DNA of 16,303 nucleotides from Acidobacteriaceae bacterium (GCA_030040115.1 JASHUH010000433.1:1-16303); one strand, 5' to 3'. Positions 1 through 7,344 are shown, counted from the first letter of the stretch. The notes: generated by a model not told the origin, from the sequence alone. Translations and numbers: made by a program.

Positions 1-744
1 CGAGCCTTCGGATTCGGTGGATACGCCTGAACCGGTTGAGGCAGTCACGAGCTGGGCAGCGACTTCGAGGGTGTTGTAGGCGCTGCGGCAGTCGCCGCTC
101 GAGTAACTGGCGATCAGCTCCAGGGCGTCCTCGTCCGCAGCCAGCTCGAGGGCCCCGAGTCCGCGCTCCCGATCGGCCAAAGCCCTCCGCAGCAGCTCCA
201 CAATCTGCTCCTCCTTGAGCGGTTCGAGCACGTAGACCCGGCAGCGCGAGAGCAGCGCGGAGATGATTTCGAACGATGGGTTTTCGGTGGTGGCGCCGAT
301 GAGCCGGATCGTGCCTCGCTCCACGTAAGGCAAAAACGCGTCCTGTTGCGCCTTGTTGAAGCGGTGAATCTCATCCACAAACAAGATGGTGCGCGAGTGC
401 ATTTCCGCCGCGCGGGCGGCGTCGGCCATCACCTGCTTGATCTCCTTGATGCCGCTGGTGACGGCGGAAAACTCGATGAAGCTCGCATGGGTGGATTCGG
501 CAACGATTTTGGCCAGGGTGGTTTTGCCCACGCCGGGCGGACCCCAGAAGATCATGGAGCCGGCGTCGTCGCGCTCGATCTGCACGCGCAACGGCTTGCC
601 GGGGCCGACCAGGTGCTCCTGGCCCATCAGCTCGTCGAGGGCGTGAGGGCGCATGCGCTCCGCCAGCGGGACCATTGCCACTGTGTGGGGCGGGGTTTTG
701 GAGGAGCGCAGTGCAGCTTGGGGCGTGGTGTCGAACAAGCTCAT
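1..744 (-). CDS. rarA: Replication-associated recombination protein A (RarA/MgsA), C-terminus cut off by window edge
   Basis: AAA+ ATPase of the RarA/MgsA/WRNIP1 family, which acts at stalled replication forks and is related to clamp-loader subunits. The 248 visible codons read open from ATG at 744 to base 1 without a stop. They show Walker A (GPPGVGKT, residues 68-75), Walker B (LFVDEIHRFN, about 121-130), the sensor-1 stretch GATTENPSF (about 150-158) and the arginine-finger segment LLSRCR (about 164-169). The N-terminal PLAERMRP and GQEHLLGPG-like box is typical of the family. The helical and tetramerisation domains (full length usually about 430-450 aa) lie outside the window. The start codon overlaps the stop of the upstream rRNA methyltransferase gene (ATGA), so the two are probably co-transcribed and translationally coupled. 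Around residues 237-248 the sequence becomes Ser/Thr/Gly-rich, probably a linker. Confidence 0.95.
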   Translation of the reverse strand, partial: MSLFDTTPQAALRSSKTPPHTVAMVPLAERMRPHALDELMGQEHLVGPGKPLRVQIERDDAGSMIFWGPPGVGKTTLAKIVAESTHASFIEFSAVTSGIKEIKQVMADAARAAEMHSRTILFVDEIHRFNKAQQDAFLPYVERGTIRLIGATTENPSFEIISALLSRCRVYVLEPLKEEQIVELLRRALADRERGLGALELAADEDALELIASYSSGDCRSAYNTLEVAAQLVTASTGSGVSTESEGS

Positions 745-1565
745 CTTCTGACTCCTCGACGATTGTCAACGGCTCTCTTCTGCCGCGACGCCTCATACAG
801 CAGCACGCTGGCGGCGACGGCCGCGTTGAGGCTTTCGACGGGGCCGGGGCAAGGAATGGCGACGGCGCCATCGGCCATGGCGGCCAGCTCCGGCGGCACG
901 CCGGCACCCTCATTGCCGAAGACCAGGGCGACCGGCGCGGTGAGATCGATGGCGTCGGCGGGGTTGGCGGCGCAGACGTCCGTGGTCCAGATTCTCAATT
1001 CGGCTTCGCGGAGGCGCGCAAAGCACTCCTCGGCGCTAGCGGAAATGAGAGGAAGCCGAAACACGCTGCCCGCTGACGCGCGCACCGCCTTCGGGTTCCA
1101 GGCGCTGACCGTGCCCGGCAAGCTAACGACGCCACCGGCTCCAAAGGCCTCGGCCGAGCGCAGGATTGTGCCCAGGTTGCCGGGGTCCTGGAGGCCGGCG
1201 AGAACCATGATCAGCCCGGCCCGGCCCTCAGGCTGGCGAAAGAGGTGCGCCCAGGTCCAATCGGGCGTCTCCACCAGCGCCGCAAGGGGTTGCGGCGTCT
1301 CCGTGGCCAGCACGGAGTCCAGCAAGGGCCTGGGTACGAGCAGGACTTCAGTCTCGGGCGGCAGCAGAAGATGCTCCAGCAGGTTTTCGAAGCCCCGGGC
1401 GACAAAGACGCAAGGAACCCGCACGCCCGAGCGCAGCGCCTCCTCGAGAAGGTGCGCTCCTTCGATCCCGGCCCGGCGTTGGCCGTTGCGGCCAGGGCCG
1501 GTGAGGGCCTTGCGAAGTTCTTTGAGGCGGGCGTTTTGCCGACTGAGTACAATGCGAGCAGGCAT
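741..1565 (-). CDS. SpoU/TrmH-family RNA 2'-O-ribose methyltransferase
   Basis: SPOUT-fold methyltransferase that moves a methyl group from S-adenosylmethionine to a ribose 2'-OH in rRNA or tRNA. The 274-aa length and two-domain layout fit RlmB/TrmH-like enzymes. An N-terminal SpoU substrate-binding domain (about 1-100) begins with the IVLSRQNARLKEL type of opening. The catalytic knot carries motif 1 (GLQDPGNLGTILRSAEAFGA, about 124-143), motif 2 (LVFGNEGAGV, about 214-223) and motif 3 (IPCPGPVESLNAAVAASVLL, about 237-256). The motif 1 Arg and motif 2 Asn/Glu are present. The exact target base cannot be told from sequence alone, so no symbol is given. Its TGA overlaps the ATG of rarA. A TAGAAT box on the minus strand (1591-1596) about 26 bases before the start is a possible -10, without a clear -35. 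Confidence 0.93.
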   Translation of the reverse strand: MPARIVLSRQNARLKELRKALTGPGRNGQRRAGIEGAHLLEEALRSGVRVPCVFVARGFENLLEHLLLPPETEVLLVPRPLLDSVLATETPQPLAALVETPDWTWAHLFRQPEGRAGLIMVLAGLQDPGNLGTILRSAEAFGAGGVVSLPGTVSAWNPKAVRASAGSVFRLPLISASAEECFARLREAELRIWTTDVCAANPADAIDLTAPVALVFGNEGAGVPPELAAMADGAVAIPCPGPVESLNAAVAASVLLYEASRQKRAVDNRRGVRR

Positions 1566-1657
1566 GGGGCGACCGGTGCGTGCTGTGCCGATTCTATGCC
1601 GTTTTACCGGGCTGCGAGAGCACGGCCGGAGCGGCCCGAATTAAGCTGCGGCGGAGC

Positions 1658-1677
1658 GCCGCGGCTTGCACCGCGGC
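1658..1677. other. Hairpin in the divergent intergenic region upstream of tsaC
   Basis: Perfect inverted repeat GCCGCGG / CCGCGGC with a 6-base loop (CTTGCA), inside the 176-base gap between the divergent methyltransferase and tsaC genes. A T-run (TTTTTTT) lies about 36 bases further on, too far for a classic terminator. It could fold in the tsaC leader or act as an operator. No family is recognised, and chance is possible at this GC content. Confidence 0.3.
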
Positions 1678-1741
1678 TGGTGCTGTGTTAGTTTCCGTCT
1701 TTGTAACGTCTGCTTTTTTTCGCGAACCGAGGTAGGCCTTC

Positions 1742-2386
1742 TTGTCCGCGGAGATTTTGCGCGTCCATCCCGACGAACCTCAACCGGACCGGATCAACTA
1801 TATTGTCTCCTGCCTGCGCAAAGGGGATGTGATCGCTCTGCCCACCGACACCTTTTACGGCCTGGCGGTGGACCCTGTCAATCTCTACGCGGTGGAACGC
1901 ATTTACCAGATCAAAACGCGCCAAAAGCACAAGCCGCTCTCGCTGCTCATTGCCGGCCTGGCCCAGGCGTACACGTTGGCGCGGGACACCGATGCGATGC
2001 TCGACAAGCTTGCCGACCGGTTCTGGCCGGGGCCGCTGACGATTATTGTGCGCGCCGGCAGCAAGTTGCCGCTGCGCTCGACCGCCAACACCGGCAACGT
2101 GGCGCTGCGCGTGCCGGACGCCGCGATTCCCCGCGCCGTGGTGGAGCAGTTCGGCCTGCCTATCACGGCCACTTCGGCCAATCTGCAAGGCGCATCGGAG
2201 TGCACGAACGCCGCGTGCGTCCGCGACCAGATCGGCGACCGCATTCCTTTGATCGTCGACGGTGGGCCTACCGGCCGGGCGCTACCCACCACCATCGTGG
2301 ATCTTTCGCTGGGGCCGGGCCGCTGGGAGATTCTGCGCGAGGGCGCCATCCCTACGCACGAAGTGGTCATGATCCTGCAGCGGTAA
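1742..2386 (+). CDS. tsaC: L-threonylcarbamoyladenylate synthase (Sua5/YrdC/TsaC family)
   Basis: Makes threonylcarbamoyl-AMP from threonine, bicarbonate and ATP, the first step of t6A37 modification in ANN-decoding tRNAs; the product is used by the TsaD complex in the cytosol. The 214-aa protein is a single YrdC domain with no Sua5 C-terminal domain. Visible family features are PTDTFYGLA (about 34-42), the nucleotide-binding KTRQKHKPLSLL (58-69), RFWPGPLTIIV (93-103), VALRVPD (120-126) and the ATSAN box (143-147). TTG at 1742 is chosen because GAGGTAGG (1729-1736) sits 5 bases upstream and the family match begins within 20 residues. It is followed after 1 base by the DUF218 gene, so the two form an operon. 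A related YciO-type role is possible but less likely given the complete motif set. Confidence 0.93.
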   Translation: MSAEILRVHPDEPQPDRINYIVSCLRKGDVIALPTDTFYGLAVDPVNLYAVERIYQIKTRQKHKPLSLLIAGLAQAYTLARDTDAMLDKLADRFWPGPLTIIVRAGSKLPLRSTANTGNVALRVPDAAIPRAVVEQFGLPITATSANLQGASECTNAACVRDQIGDRIPLIVDGGPTGRALPTTIVDLSLGPGRWEILREGAIPTHEVVMILQR

Positions 2387-2387
2387 G

Positions 2388-3017
2388 ATGGTCGGTATGG
2401 GGCGGGGGGTGAACCCGGCGCACCGGAAGTGGGTTCGATGGGCGGCGGTTGGGGTGGTTTTGACATTGGCTGCCGGAGCCTTCGCGTGGTGCCGCTGGGT
2501 TTATACACAAATTGAGCACTACGCCAGCGAGGATCAGGCGGCGCCATCGGACGCGATCTGCGTGTTCGGGGCCGCGGAGTACGACGGCCGGCCGTCGCCC
2601 GTTTACCGCGCCCGCCTGGATCAAGCGCTCGAGCTCTACCATCGCGGGATTGCTCCGCTGATCATCACCCTGGGCGGCCCGGGCGGCGACCAGTACACCG
2701 AAGGCGCGGTGGGACGCGATTACCTGATCAGCCGCGGTGTTCCCGAGCAGGACATTATTGCGGAAACCCATAGCCGCGACACCGAGGAATCCGCCCGCCG
2801 CGTAGCGGTGATTGCTCGCGCCAATGGTTTGCGACGGCTGGTTATCGTCAGCGACGGGACGCATCTGTTCCGCATTCACGCCCTTTGCGCCGCCGACGGG
2901 CTTGATGTTTTGACGTCGCCCCGCCCCACTGCGCCGATCGAAGACACCTCCCTGGAATTCAATCGCATTGCACACGAAATCCTCAGCTACACGTTTTGGC
3001 GGTTGCATTTGCATTAG
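2388..3017 (+). CDS. YdcF/SanA-like DUF218 membrane protein
   Basis: The 209-aa protein has a Lys/Arg-rich N-terminus and one hydrophobic segment (about 18-37), then a DUF218 domain, so it is probably anchored in the inner membrane. Domain marks are AICVFGAAEYDGRPSP (56-71), YRARLDQALELYHRG (73-87), LIITLGGPGG (91-100), the EETHSRDTEES-like segment (126-135) and LVIVSDGTHLFR (151-162). The family includes E. coli SanA, linked to envelope permeability and vancomycin tolerance, and YdcF; its chemical function is not firmly known. ATG at 2388 is 1 base after the tsaC stop. A second in-frame ATG at 2397 is an alternative start, and neither has a strong ribosome-binding site, which suggests coupling to tsaC translation. 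The C-terminus (FWRLHLH) is followed at once by a tandem repeat array. Confidence 0.88.
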   Translation: MVGMGRGVNPAHRKWVRWAAVGVVLTLAAGAFAWCRWVYTQIEHYASEDQAAPSDAICVFGAAEYDGRPSPVYRARLDQALELYHRGIAPLIITLGGPGGDQYTEGAVGRDYLISRGVPEQDIIAETHSRDTEESARRVAVIARANGLRRLVIVSDGTHLFRIHALCAADGLDVLTSPRPTAPIEDTSLEFNRIAHEILSYTFWRLHLH

Positions 3018-3022
3018 AAACA

Positions 3023-3122
3023 GGGAACGAGGGAACGAGGGAACCAGGGAGCGGGGGAACGAGAGTGGGGATAAGGGAACGAGGGGACGAGGGAGCGCGG
3101 GAACAACGGAGCGAAGGGAACA
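3023..3122. repeat. Tandem array of degenerate 8-bp GGGAACGA units
   Basis: About 12 units of 8 bases, nearly all purine on the plus strand. Exact GGGAACGA occurs at 3023, 3031, 3055 and 3075. Variants include GGGAACCA (3039), GGGAGCGG (3047), GGGGACGA (3083), GGGAGCGC (3091), GGGAACAA (3099) and CGGAGCGA (3107). One 4-base insertion (ATAA, 3071-3074) breaks the register, and the unit at 3063 is poorly conserved. It begins 5 bases after the DUF218 stop and lies between convergent genes. Read on the other strand it would encode a Pro-Arg-Ser-Leu/Phe repeat, which I take as spurious. Similar arrays in acidobacterial genomes are a recollection, not checked. Confidence 0.85.
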
Positions 3123-3148
3123 AGCGGCGCCGGTGGGGAGGCGCCGCT
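3123..3148. terminator. Strong hairpin between convergent genes, possible bidirectional terminator
   Basis: Perfect 9-bp inverted repeat AGCGGCGCC / GGCGCCGCT with an 8-base loop, directly after the GGGAACGA array. It lies between the DUF218 gene (plus) and the DUF92 gene (minus), where a shared terminator is expected. There is no T-run on either side, so intrinsic termination is uncertain. It may instead stabilise mRNA 3' ends. Confidence 0.45.
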
Positions 3149-3187
3149 GCGGCGGGCTTCGGTTCACTCCGTGCAAATGGGTGAGAC

Positions 3188-4063
3188 TTAGCGCCATGTG
3201 GCGATCAGCAGAAGGGTGAACCCGGCGGCTGCGGCCGTGGAAAGAAAATTCACCGCGTCATTATTGAGCCAGCCGAACTGTTCGAGGGTTGCGCCCAGCA
3301 GGCTGTCGAACAGCAGCCCGAAAAGGCCGCCGGCGCAACTTGCCGCGAACACGCGCGCATCGCCGCGCAGGGCCAGGGTTCCCACTCCCGCCACAATGGC
3401 TGCCGCCAAGCTTCCGGCCAGCGTTCCCATTAGGCTGACGGCGCCATCTCGTCCGGGCTCGACGATTTGCAGATTAGTGATCATGCGCGGGCGGCCACCG
3501 AAGACCTGCCCGATCTCCGAGGAAACGGTATCCGCCGCTGCTTCCGCCATAGCGGCAAGCGCGGCGGTAGACAGCGGGAACGCGGCCGTGGCCGTAGGGG
3601 CAAACCATCCGCGGTCAGCCATCCAGGAATGCGCGAATTCGCTGGTGGCCAACGCGGCCAGGCCCAGATTGGCGGCCACCTGCGCAGCCGACCGGCCCGT
3701 CCGCCGCTCCGCTATTCCAAGACGCTCCTTTTTTGCGCGCCCCGCCTGGGTGGTGGCGAAGGCCAGCAGCGATACGGCCAGCACCGGCGTGAGGGCGGTA
3801 CGCCAAGGCTCATAGGGAAAGACCACGGTTGTAAACATGAGGTTGGCGGTAATGGTGGCGCCGGTAAGCGCCGCGGCGGGCGTGGCGGCGCGCAGCTCCC
3901 AGGTCACCAAACCGAGCAGCGCGCTCAGCCCTACGGTCCAAATGGCCACCGCGCTCTGGTGCGCGGCCCACCATTGGGCTTCGAGCGCCGCGCTCGCGGC
4001 CACCATGGGCACAACCGCAAGCAGCACCAGCTTCGATTGCCATGCCAACTCTCGTTGCGTCAC
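3188..4063 (-). CDS. DUF92 family integral membrane protein
   Basis: A 291-aa polytopic membrane protein of the DUF92 (TIGR00297) family, which also contains plant VTE6 (phytyl-phosphate kinase) and cyanobacterial relatives. Hydrophobic segments are seen near 11-28, 40-56, 66-84, 91-106, 126-142, 155-172, 212-232, 237-256 and 273-290. Conserved family stretches are visible: GRSAAQVAANLG (123-134), ADTVSSEIGQ (177-186), GRDGAVSLMGTLAG (204-217), DSLLGATLE (253-261) and WLNNDAVN (265-272). A polyprenyl- or phytyl-phosphate kinase role is known only for some members and is not claimed here. The GTG start is supported by GTAGG 7 bases upstream; an ATG just upstream (4068-4070) is out of frame. 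It is transcribed alone, converging on the tsaC-DUF218 operon and divergent from the beta-propeller lipoprotein. Confidence 0.9.
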   Translation of the reverse strand: MTQRELAWQSKLVLLAVVPMVAASAALEAQWWAAHQSAVAIWTVGLSALLGLVTWELRAATPAAALTGATITANLMFTTVVFPYEPWRTALTPVLAVSLLAFATTQAGRAKKERLGIAERRTGRSAAQVAANLGLAALATSEFAHSWMADRGWFAPTATAAFPLSTAALAAMAEAAADTVSSEIGQVFGGRPRMITNLQIVEPGRDGAVSLMGTLAGSLAAAIVAGVGTLALRGDARVFAASCAGGLFGLLFDSLLGATLEQFGWLNNDAVNFLSTAAAAGFTLLLIATWR

Positions 4064-4163
4064 GCTTCATCCTACCGTGTTGCGTAGGGGATCCCTGGCG
4101 GGCGCTTGGTGACACCTTTTGTTCAGTCGGTCCGGGCGGACGCAACGGCATTGCCGCCGCTTG

Positions 4164-4180
4164 GCTGATTTACAATCAGC
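4164..4180 (+). promoter_or_regulatory. Palindrome around a TACAAT -10-like box before the lipoprotein gene
   Basis: Perfect inverted repeat GCTGAT-TTACA-ATCAGC. TACAAT (4171-4176) inside it resembles a -10 hexamer, 25 bases before the start codon. No convincing -35 is seen at the usual distance. It could be a promoter with an overlapping operator, or a small hairpin in the leader. Confidence 0.3.
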
Positions 4181-4201
4181 AAGTAACAGGAAAGATCAGG
4201 G

Positions 4202-5803
4202 ATGAGGTTTTTTCGAATGAGCTTTGGGCGGGCGCTTCTGCGCTCGCCACAGGTGGGCGCGGCCCTTGCGGCGGCGGTCCTGTTGGCCGGTTGCGGCGAC
4301 AATTATCGGCCGGTGGTGACTCCTATCAACTCCAACGGCCCCGCAGCACAGCCCACATCGTACGCTGTGGTGGTCACCTCGACCGGGGCGGCAACGCCCG
4401 GCGTCGGGGCGCTGATCGATTACTCCGGGGATTCCATCCTGGCCGAGGCCCCCCTGGGGGTCGGCGCCGGCCCCGTTTCGATGACCATCGATGAGGGCGG
4501 CGACACCGGCTATACCATCAACTATGACGGCACGGTCACCAATTTTTCTCTCACGCCTGCCCAGCTTCAACCGCGGGACGAGACCTCCACTACGCTGCCC
4601 TCGACGGCGCTGCCGGTAAACACATTTGCGCCTTCTGCGGGGATGTGGATCAGCGATTTGAACGGCAATGTCGTCGATATTTTTAGCGGCAGCCCGGAGA
4701 AGTTCACGCTCCCGGTTCCCGTGGGCAGTCCAACCATCGCCGCGCCCACGCCCACCTTCATCGCCGGCTCGCCGACCACGACCGGACAGCGCAATTATGT
4801 GATCAGCGAGGGATTCACTGACACCACCGGGCTGGCCTGCAATAACTCACCCACGACGGCGCCCGCCAATGGAGTCGTGACACCCATCGAAATTGCCACC
4901 GATTCCGCCGACGTGCCCATCGTGCTCGATCCCGCGAACCCCACCAACTCCCCTGCGGGCAGCATGAATGCGCGTTGCCCGGTGTTTGCCGTGCAAACCC
5001 CCGACCTACAGCGCCTCTATGTCCTCAACCGCGGCAGCGACACCATCACGGTGATTAACAGCCAGACGAACTCGCTGGACGACCAATGCCCGCCGCCAAC
5101 GGGCTGCGTGAACCAGAACGGGCAGACGTATTTCACGCATCCCATCCTGCCGCTTTCGACCACGGCGGTAGCGGCCACCGGGGTTACGCCGCCCAACGGA
5201 ACCTCCGGCATGACGGGCGTCGCCGGACCGGTGTTCGCCGAATACAACCAGGCCACCCAGCAACTTGTGGTGGCCAACTACGATGGCGGAACGATGAGCC
5301 TCATCGATGTCAGCCTCGATGAGTACGGCAACGACAGCCTGACGTTTGGGACGACGTACACCATCCCCGTGGGCGCCAACCCCGCCAGCGTGACTGTTCT
5401 TTATGACGGCACACGCGCTTACACCGCCAACCAAACCGACGGCACAGTGACGATTGTGAATCTTTCCAGCCACACCGTGGAGAAGACGCTCACCGTGGTC
5501 GGCCATCCGCGCACCGTGGTTTCCACCGAGAATTCGCTGTACGGCAAGATCTACGTCGCCTCGCCCGACAGTCCCTTCCTCACCATCGTCGAAAGCGAGA
5601 CGGATCTGGTGGACACAACGCTGCTGATGGAAGGCAACGTCATGGACGTGCGCGTAACCACCATCAACGGGACCAGCAATAGCAATGACCTTTACAGCAG
5701 CCGTGTGCCCGGGTACGGCCAGCCTTGCAATCTGCCGCCAGCACTGATGGCTTCCACCTACGGCGCAGGTTATACGCTGGCCGATTGCCAGGCCAATCCG
5801 TAG
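4202..5803 (+). CDS. Secreted lipoprotein with YVTN/YncE-type beta-propeller repeats
   Basis: A 533-aa protein with a lipoprotein signal peptide: basic N-terminus, hydrophobic core about 18-29, and lipobox LLAG before Cys31. Residue 32 is Gly, so export to the outer membrane is likely. The mature part carries beta-propeller blades of the YVTN type, clearest at RLYVLNRGSDTITVINSQTN (271-290), QLVVANYDGGTMSLIDV (354-370), RAYTANQTDGTVTIVNLSSH (405-424) and KIYVASPDSPFLTIVESETD (449-468). Six cysteines after the lipidation site (213, 259, 296, 302, 509, 529) could form disulfides. Such propellers usually act as binding scaffolds; no ligand can be read. AGGAAAG and CAGGG lie just upstream of ATG 4202; ATG at 4217 is an alternative start. 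It appears to be a single-gene transcript. Confidence 0.88.
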   Translation: MRFFRMSFGRALLRSPQVGAALAAAVLLAGCGDNYRPVVTPINSNGPAAQPTSYAVVVTSTGAATPGVGALIDYSGDSILAEAPLGVGAGPVSMTIDEGGDTGYTINYDGTVTNFSLTPAQLQPRDETSTTLPSTALPVNTFAPSAGMWISDLNGNVVDIFSGSPEKFTLPVPVGSPTIAAPTPTFIAGSPTTTGQRNYVISEGFTDTTGLACNNSPTTAPANGVVTPIEIATDSADVPIVLDPANPTNSPAGSMNARCPVFAVQTPDLQRLYVLNRGSDTITVINSQTNSLDDQCPPPTGCVNQNGQTYFTHPILPLSTTAVAATGVTPPNGTSGMTGVAGPVFAEYNQATQQLVVANYDGGTMSLIDVSLDEYGNDSLTFGTTYTIPVGANPASVTVLYDGTRAYTANQTDGTVTIVNLSSHTVEKTLTVVGHPRTVVSTENSLYGKIYVASPDSPFLTIVESETDLVDTTLLMEGNVMDVRVTTINGTSNSNDLYSSRVPGYGQPCNLPPALMASTYGAGYTLADCQANP

Positions 5804-5900
5804 CGCGCTGAGGTCGGTCGCTTGGAAATGCCGCTCCGGACCGAGGGGTCATCCCAAAGAAAGCTGGACTTAGCTGTGACGGTGCGGCTAACCTCTCAAT

Positions 5901-6176
5901 ATGCAGGTAACTGTTGAAATCCCGGATGACGTGGCGCAATGGCTCGCCCACGACGGACAGGATCCGGCACGCGCCACACTCGAAGCTGTGGCAATCGAGG
6001 GTTACCGTTCCGGCGCGCTCAGCGCCTATCAAACGCGGCGCTTGCTCGGGTTTGAAACTCGATACGAGCTGGATGGTTTTCTGAAGTCTCATAGCGTATG
6101 GGAGAATGCTTACGGCTTGGAAGACTTGCACCAGGATCGCCGGACCCTGATTCAGCTTGAGGCCGAAGGCCGCTAA
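5901..6176 (+). CDS. UPF0175 family antitoxin, apparently intact
   Basis: A 91-aa protein matching the UPF0175 family, small DNA-binding antitoxin-like proteins usually found beside PIN-domain DUF3368 toxins. Characteristic parts are the opening VTVEIPDDVAQWLA (3-16), ARATLEAVAIEGYRSG (about 23-38), LSAYQTRRLLGFETRYELDG (40-59), FLKSH (60-64) and a tail reading LEDLHQDRRTL. No frameshift or internal stop is seen. It is followed after 4 bases by the start of the partner toxin gene, which is broken. No strong ribosome-binding site or clear promoter was found in the 97 bases upstream (5804-5900). Confidence 0.88.
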   Translation: MQVTVEIPDDVAQWLAHDGQDPARATLEAVAIEGYRSGALSAYQTRRLLGFETRYELDGFLKSHSVWENAYGLEDLHQDRRTLIQLEAEGR

Positions 6177-6180
6177 AGGG

Positions 6181-6500
6181 ATGATCGTCGTTGCCGACAC
6201 GTCGCCGCTGAATTACCTGGCGCTCATCGGCGAGATCGAATTGCTTGCGGTCCTTTATCAGAAAGTTCTGATCCCGGGTGAAGTGCTCAGGGAATTGCAA
6301 CAAGAGCAAACATTGATGAGGCAAGGGGACGGCGTGAAGCCGCTCGCCGCCAGCTTCACGTGATAGGAACGATAGCTGTCCTGGAGCAAGGATCTCAACG
6401 CGGTTTTGCCGATTTTCGCGATGCCCTTCGACGTTTGGGTGATACGAACTTCCGGCTTGCCGCCGAGATTCGAGACGAGTTCCTCAGGCGCAATCCCTGA
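6181..6500 (+). pseudogene. PIN-domain toxin (DUF3368 family), broken by internal deletion and frameshift
   Basis: The 5' part from ATG 6181 reads MIVVADTSPLNYLALIGEIE and continues to EVLRELQQEQT, the N-terminal PIN core with its first catalytic Asp. The frame then goes astray and stops at 6361-6363. In another frame from about 6311 to the TGA at 6498-6500 the sequence reads IDEARGRREAARRQLHVIGT (6312-6371), then ends TNFRLAAEIRDEFLRRNP. This is the C-terminal part of the same family, with the late acidic residue and GT motif. The middle, roughly 50-65 codons including the DAGE/EAIALA-type helix, is missing. The simplest reading is one out-of-frame deletion near 6300-6312. The toxin should be non-functional, while its antitoxin is intact. 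The two halves come from direct translation; family membership is from memory of DUF3368 sequences. Confidence 0.85.
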
Positions 6501-6549
6501 AAGCCGTTCCTCTTGCTCCGAAGGATCCTGGGTGAGCCAAGGGGATGCG

Positions 6550-7344
6550 GTGAAAGCAGCAGCGCGAGTTACCAAAGCGAGACTCGATGTGCTCCTGGTC
6601 GAGCGCGGATTAGCCGCCAGCCGTGACCGGGCTCAGGCGCTCATCCTCGCCGGCCGCGTGCTGGTGGGCGAGCAAAAGGTGGAAAAACCCGGGGCTGCTG
6701 TGCCCGTCGATACGCCCATCCGGATGCTGGGCGAAGATCTGCCCTATGTGAGCCGCGGCGGCCTCAAGCTCGCCGGCGCTCTGAAGCGCTGGGCGATCGA
6801 GGTGCGGGGCCGCGCCTGCCTGGACGTCGGCGCCTCGACGGGTGGATTCACCGATTGCCTGCTGCAGCATGGGGCCACGCACGTCACCGCGATCGACACG
6901 GGCTTTGGCCAAATCGCCCTCAAGCTGCGCAACGACCCACGTGTCCGGCTGCTGGAGCGCACCAATGCGAGGCTGCTCGAGCCAAGCTCGCTCGATGCGC
7001 CCGACTCAGCCGGAAAAGCGCAGAATGCAACACTGCTCGTCATGGACGTTTCGTTCATCTCCGTCACGCTGGTGTTGCCGGCCGTGCTGGCCGCGGCCAC
7101 TTCACTGACCGAGGCCGTGATCCTCGTCAAGCCCCAGTTTGAGGCCGGGCGCGCGCATGTGGGCAAGGGCGGTGTGGTGCGCGACCCGGCCGCGCACGAG
7201 CTGGCGATCGCCAAAGTCGCCGAGTGCGTGCGTTCGCTCGGCTGGCAGGTGGTGGAAACCATCCCCTCAGCAATTACCGGCGCCCGAGGCAACCGCGAGT
7301 TCCTGCTGTATGCCAAGCGCGTTCCGCCGACGGAGCGGAGCTAG
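6550..7344 (+). CDS. tlyA: TlyA-type S4/FtsJ rRNA 2'-O-methyltransferase
   Basis: A 264-aa TlyA-family protein. TlyA of mycobacteria methylates cytidine 2'-OH groups in 16S and 23S rRNA; the hemolysin name is historical. An N-terminal S4 RNA-binding domain (about 10-70) opens with RLDVLLVERGLAASRDRAQA. It is followed by YVSRGGLKLAGAL and an FtsJ-like SAM-binding domain with LDVGASTGGFTDCLL. MDVSFIS and VILVKPQFE supply the Asp and Lys of the K-D-K-E set. GTG at 6550 is chosen because AAGGGG (6539-6544) sits 5 bases upstream and the family N-terminus begins there. GTG 6532 (with AAGGA at 6521) is an alternative. Open frame further upstream runs through the toxin pseudogene and is not counted. 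nadK follows in the same direction, 64 bases after its stop. Confidence 0.93.
   Translation: MKAAARVTKARLDVLLVERGLAASRDRAQALILAGRVLVGEQKVEKPGAAVPVDTPIRMLGEDLPYVSRGGLKLAGALKRWAIEVRGRACLDVGASTGGFTDCLLQHGATHVTAIDTGFGQIALKLRNDPRVRLLERTNARLLEPSSLDAPDSAGKAQNATLLVMDVSFISVTLVLPAVLAAATSLTEAVILVKPQFEAGRAHVGKGGVVRDPAAHELAIAKVAECVRSLGWQVVETIPSAITGARGNREFLLYAKRVPPTERS

Noticed and set aside
346..1644. 432-codon open frame on the plus strand
   Set aside because: Antisense to rarA and the SpoU methyltransferase, both firmly identified.
3023..3122. CRISPR-like array
   Set aside because: Units are 8 bases with no spacers and no cas genes nearby; it is a simple tandem repeat.
2367..3197. 276-codon minus-strand frame with a Pro-Arg-Ser-Leu repeat peptide
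   Set aside because: Antisense of the DUF218 gene, and the repeat peptide is only the GGGAACGA array translated.
6406..6549. Long N-terminal extension of tlyA
   Set aside because: This open frame runs through the toxin pseudogene in another frame and has no TlyA homology; GTG 6550 has a good ribosome-binding site and the family N-terminus.
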